Shown one piece after another: positions 63,901-64,000 of a DNA stretch of 64,000 nucleotides; position 1 is the stretch's first letter; each line of letters starts with the position of its first letter. The position numbers and the translations under genes are program-made. The stretch is from NCBI GenBank assembly GCA_902779535.1, contig CACZBX010000004.1, forward strand, positions 97,149-161,148, given 5' to 3'. The notes under the pieces were generated by a model. The model was not told where the DNA came from. It saw only the letters and a list, made by a program, of their open reading frames with translations, and did no database searches. The DNA comes from an uncultured Bacteroidales bacterium (GTDB lineage Bacteria > Bacteroidota > Bacteroidia > Bacteroidales > Bacteroidaceae).

Positions 63901-64000
63901 AAGACTCAGGTTTCATTGAAATCTGCATCTTACCTGGAGTAATGGCAACTTCGATCGTACGCATACCCACGTAAGAAACCACTACAGTCTTTGCGGAACT
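60923..64000 (-). CDS. SusC/RagA-family TonB-linked outer-membrane protein, N-terminus missing
   Basis: At least 1025 residues; the frame is open to the right edge, so the signal peptide and most of the carboxypeptidase-like domain are outside. The visible start is the end of that domain ([13 protein letters not shown]), followed by the TonB box region [21 protein letters not shown]. The plug has [47 protein letters not shown] and [38 protein letters not shown], and the barrel ends in [10 protein letters not shown]. It pairs with susD just downstream as a TonB-dependent uptake system. The ligand cannot be predicted here. Confidence 0.95.
   Translation of the reverse strand, partial: [1025 protein letters not shown]

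Overview
The window reads as chromosomal DNA of a gut-type Bacteroidales, most likely Bacteroidaceae (Bacteroides, Phocaeicola or a close relative). The evidence is a SusC/SusD pair, many Bacteroidetes-type -7 boxes (TAnnTTTG, several with a TTG/TTTG box 19-21 bases upstream), long-form urocanase next to a fused formiminotransferase-cyclodeaminase, a DUF4954 protein, a DUF3810 protein, N-terminal-rubredoxin rubrerythrin, and lipoproteins and carbohydrate enzymes typical of the order. No phage, integrase, insertion sequence, CRISPR array or rRNA was seen. The only tRNA is tRNA-Trp(CCA).

Layout. 1-3.5 kb: start of pepD, a small membrane protein with an OmpH-like lipoprotein, a CE1 esterase and rubrerythrin. 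3.7-10.2 kb: nadE convergent with hisG-hisD-hisC-hisB, which is preceded by a histidine-rich leader peptide and attenuator. 10.2-13.3 kb: Dabb protein, udk, MltF-like lytic transglycosylase and a Spy-like protein. 13.5-19.9 kb: histidine-utilisation operon ftcD-hutU-hutH-hutI. 20.1-22.5 kb: rnz, an ECF sigma factor, a one-helix membrane protein and a Spy-like secreted protein. 22.6-28.4 kb: mazG, DUF3810, valS, two small genes. 28.5-33.4 kb: tRNA-Trp, coiled-coil protein, zapA, rny and a GH2 enzyme. 33.5-37.1 kb: GH43, acetyl-CoA:succinate CoA-transferase, DUF1080. 37.3-44.7 kb: an operon joining an omega-amidase-like nitrilase, IorAB, an aminotransferase, two PaaK-type ligases and an ACT protein. 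44.7-49.3 kb: PaaI-like thioesterase, cupin, GH5, dnaK. 49.4-53.7 kb: CE15 esterase, alpha/beta hydrolase, DUF1648, ribbon-helix-helix and SPFH proteins. 54-64 kb: TonB receptor, DUF4954, SusD and a partial SusC.

The window holds opposing histidine routes. The biosynthetic operon appears controlled by attenuation at four His codons, and the catabolic one has a palindrome over its putative promoter. The 37-45 kb operon fits reductive salvage of arylacetates into aromatic amino acids: ligase, ferredoxin-dependent carboxylation, then glutamine-driven transamination made irreversible by omega-amidase. The reverse (degradative) reading cannot be excluded from sequence.

The most unusual non-coding content is in gene-free gaps. 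There are three copies of a four-hairpin REP-like element with paired substitutions, three arrays of a degenerate 21-22 base repeat, and two copies of a GTGAAGG-containing element. They recur in the same gaps (1.3-1.7, 13.3, 45.2-45.7 and 56.5-57.2 kb).
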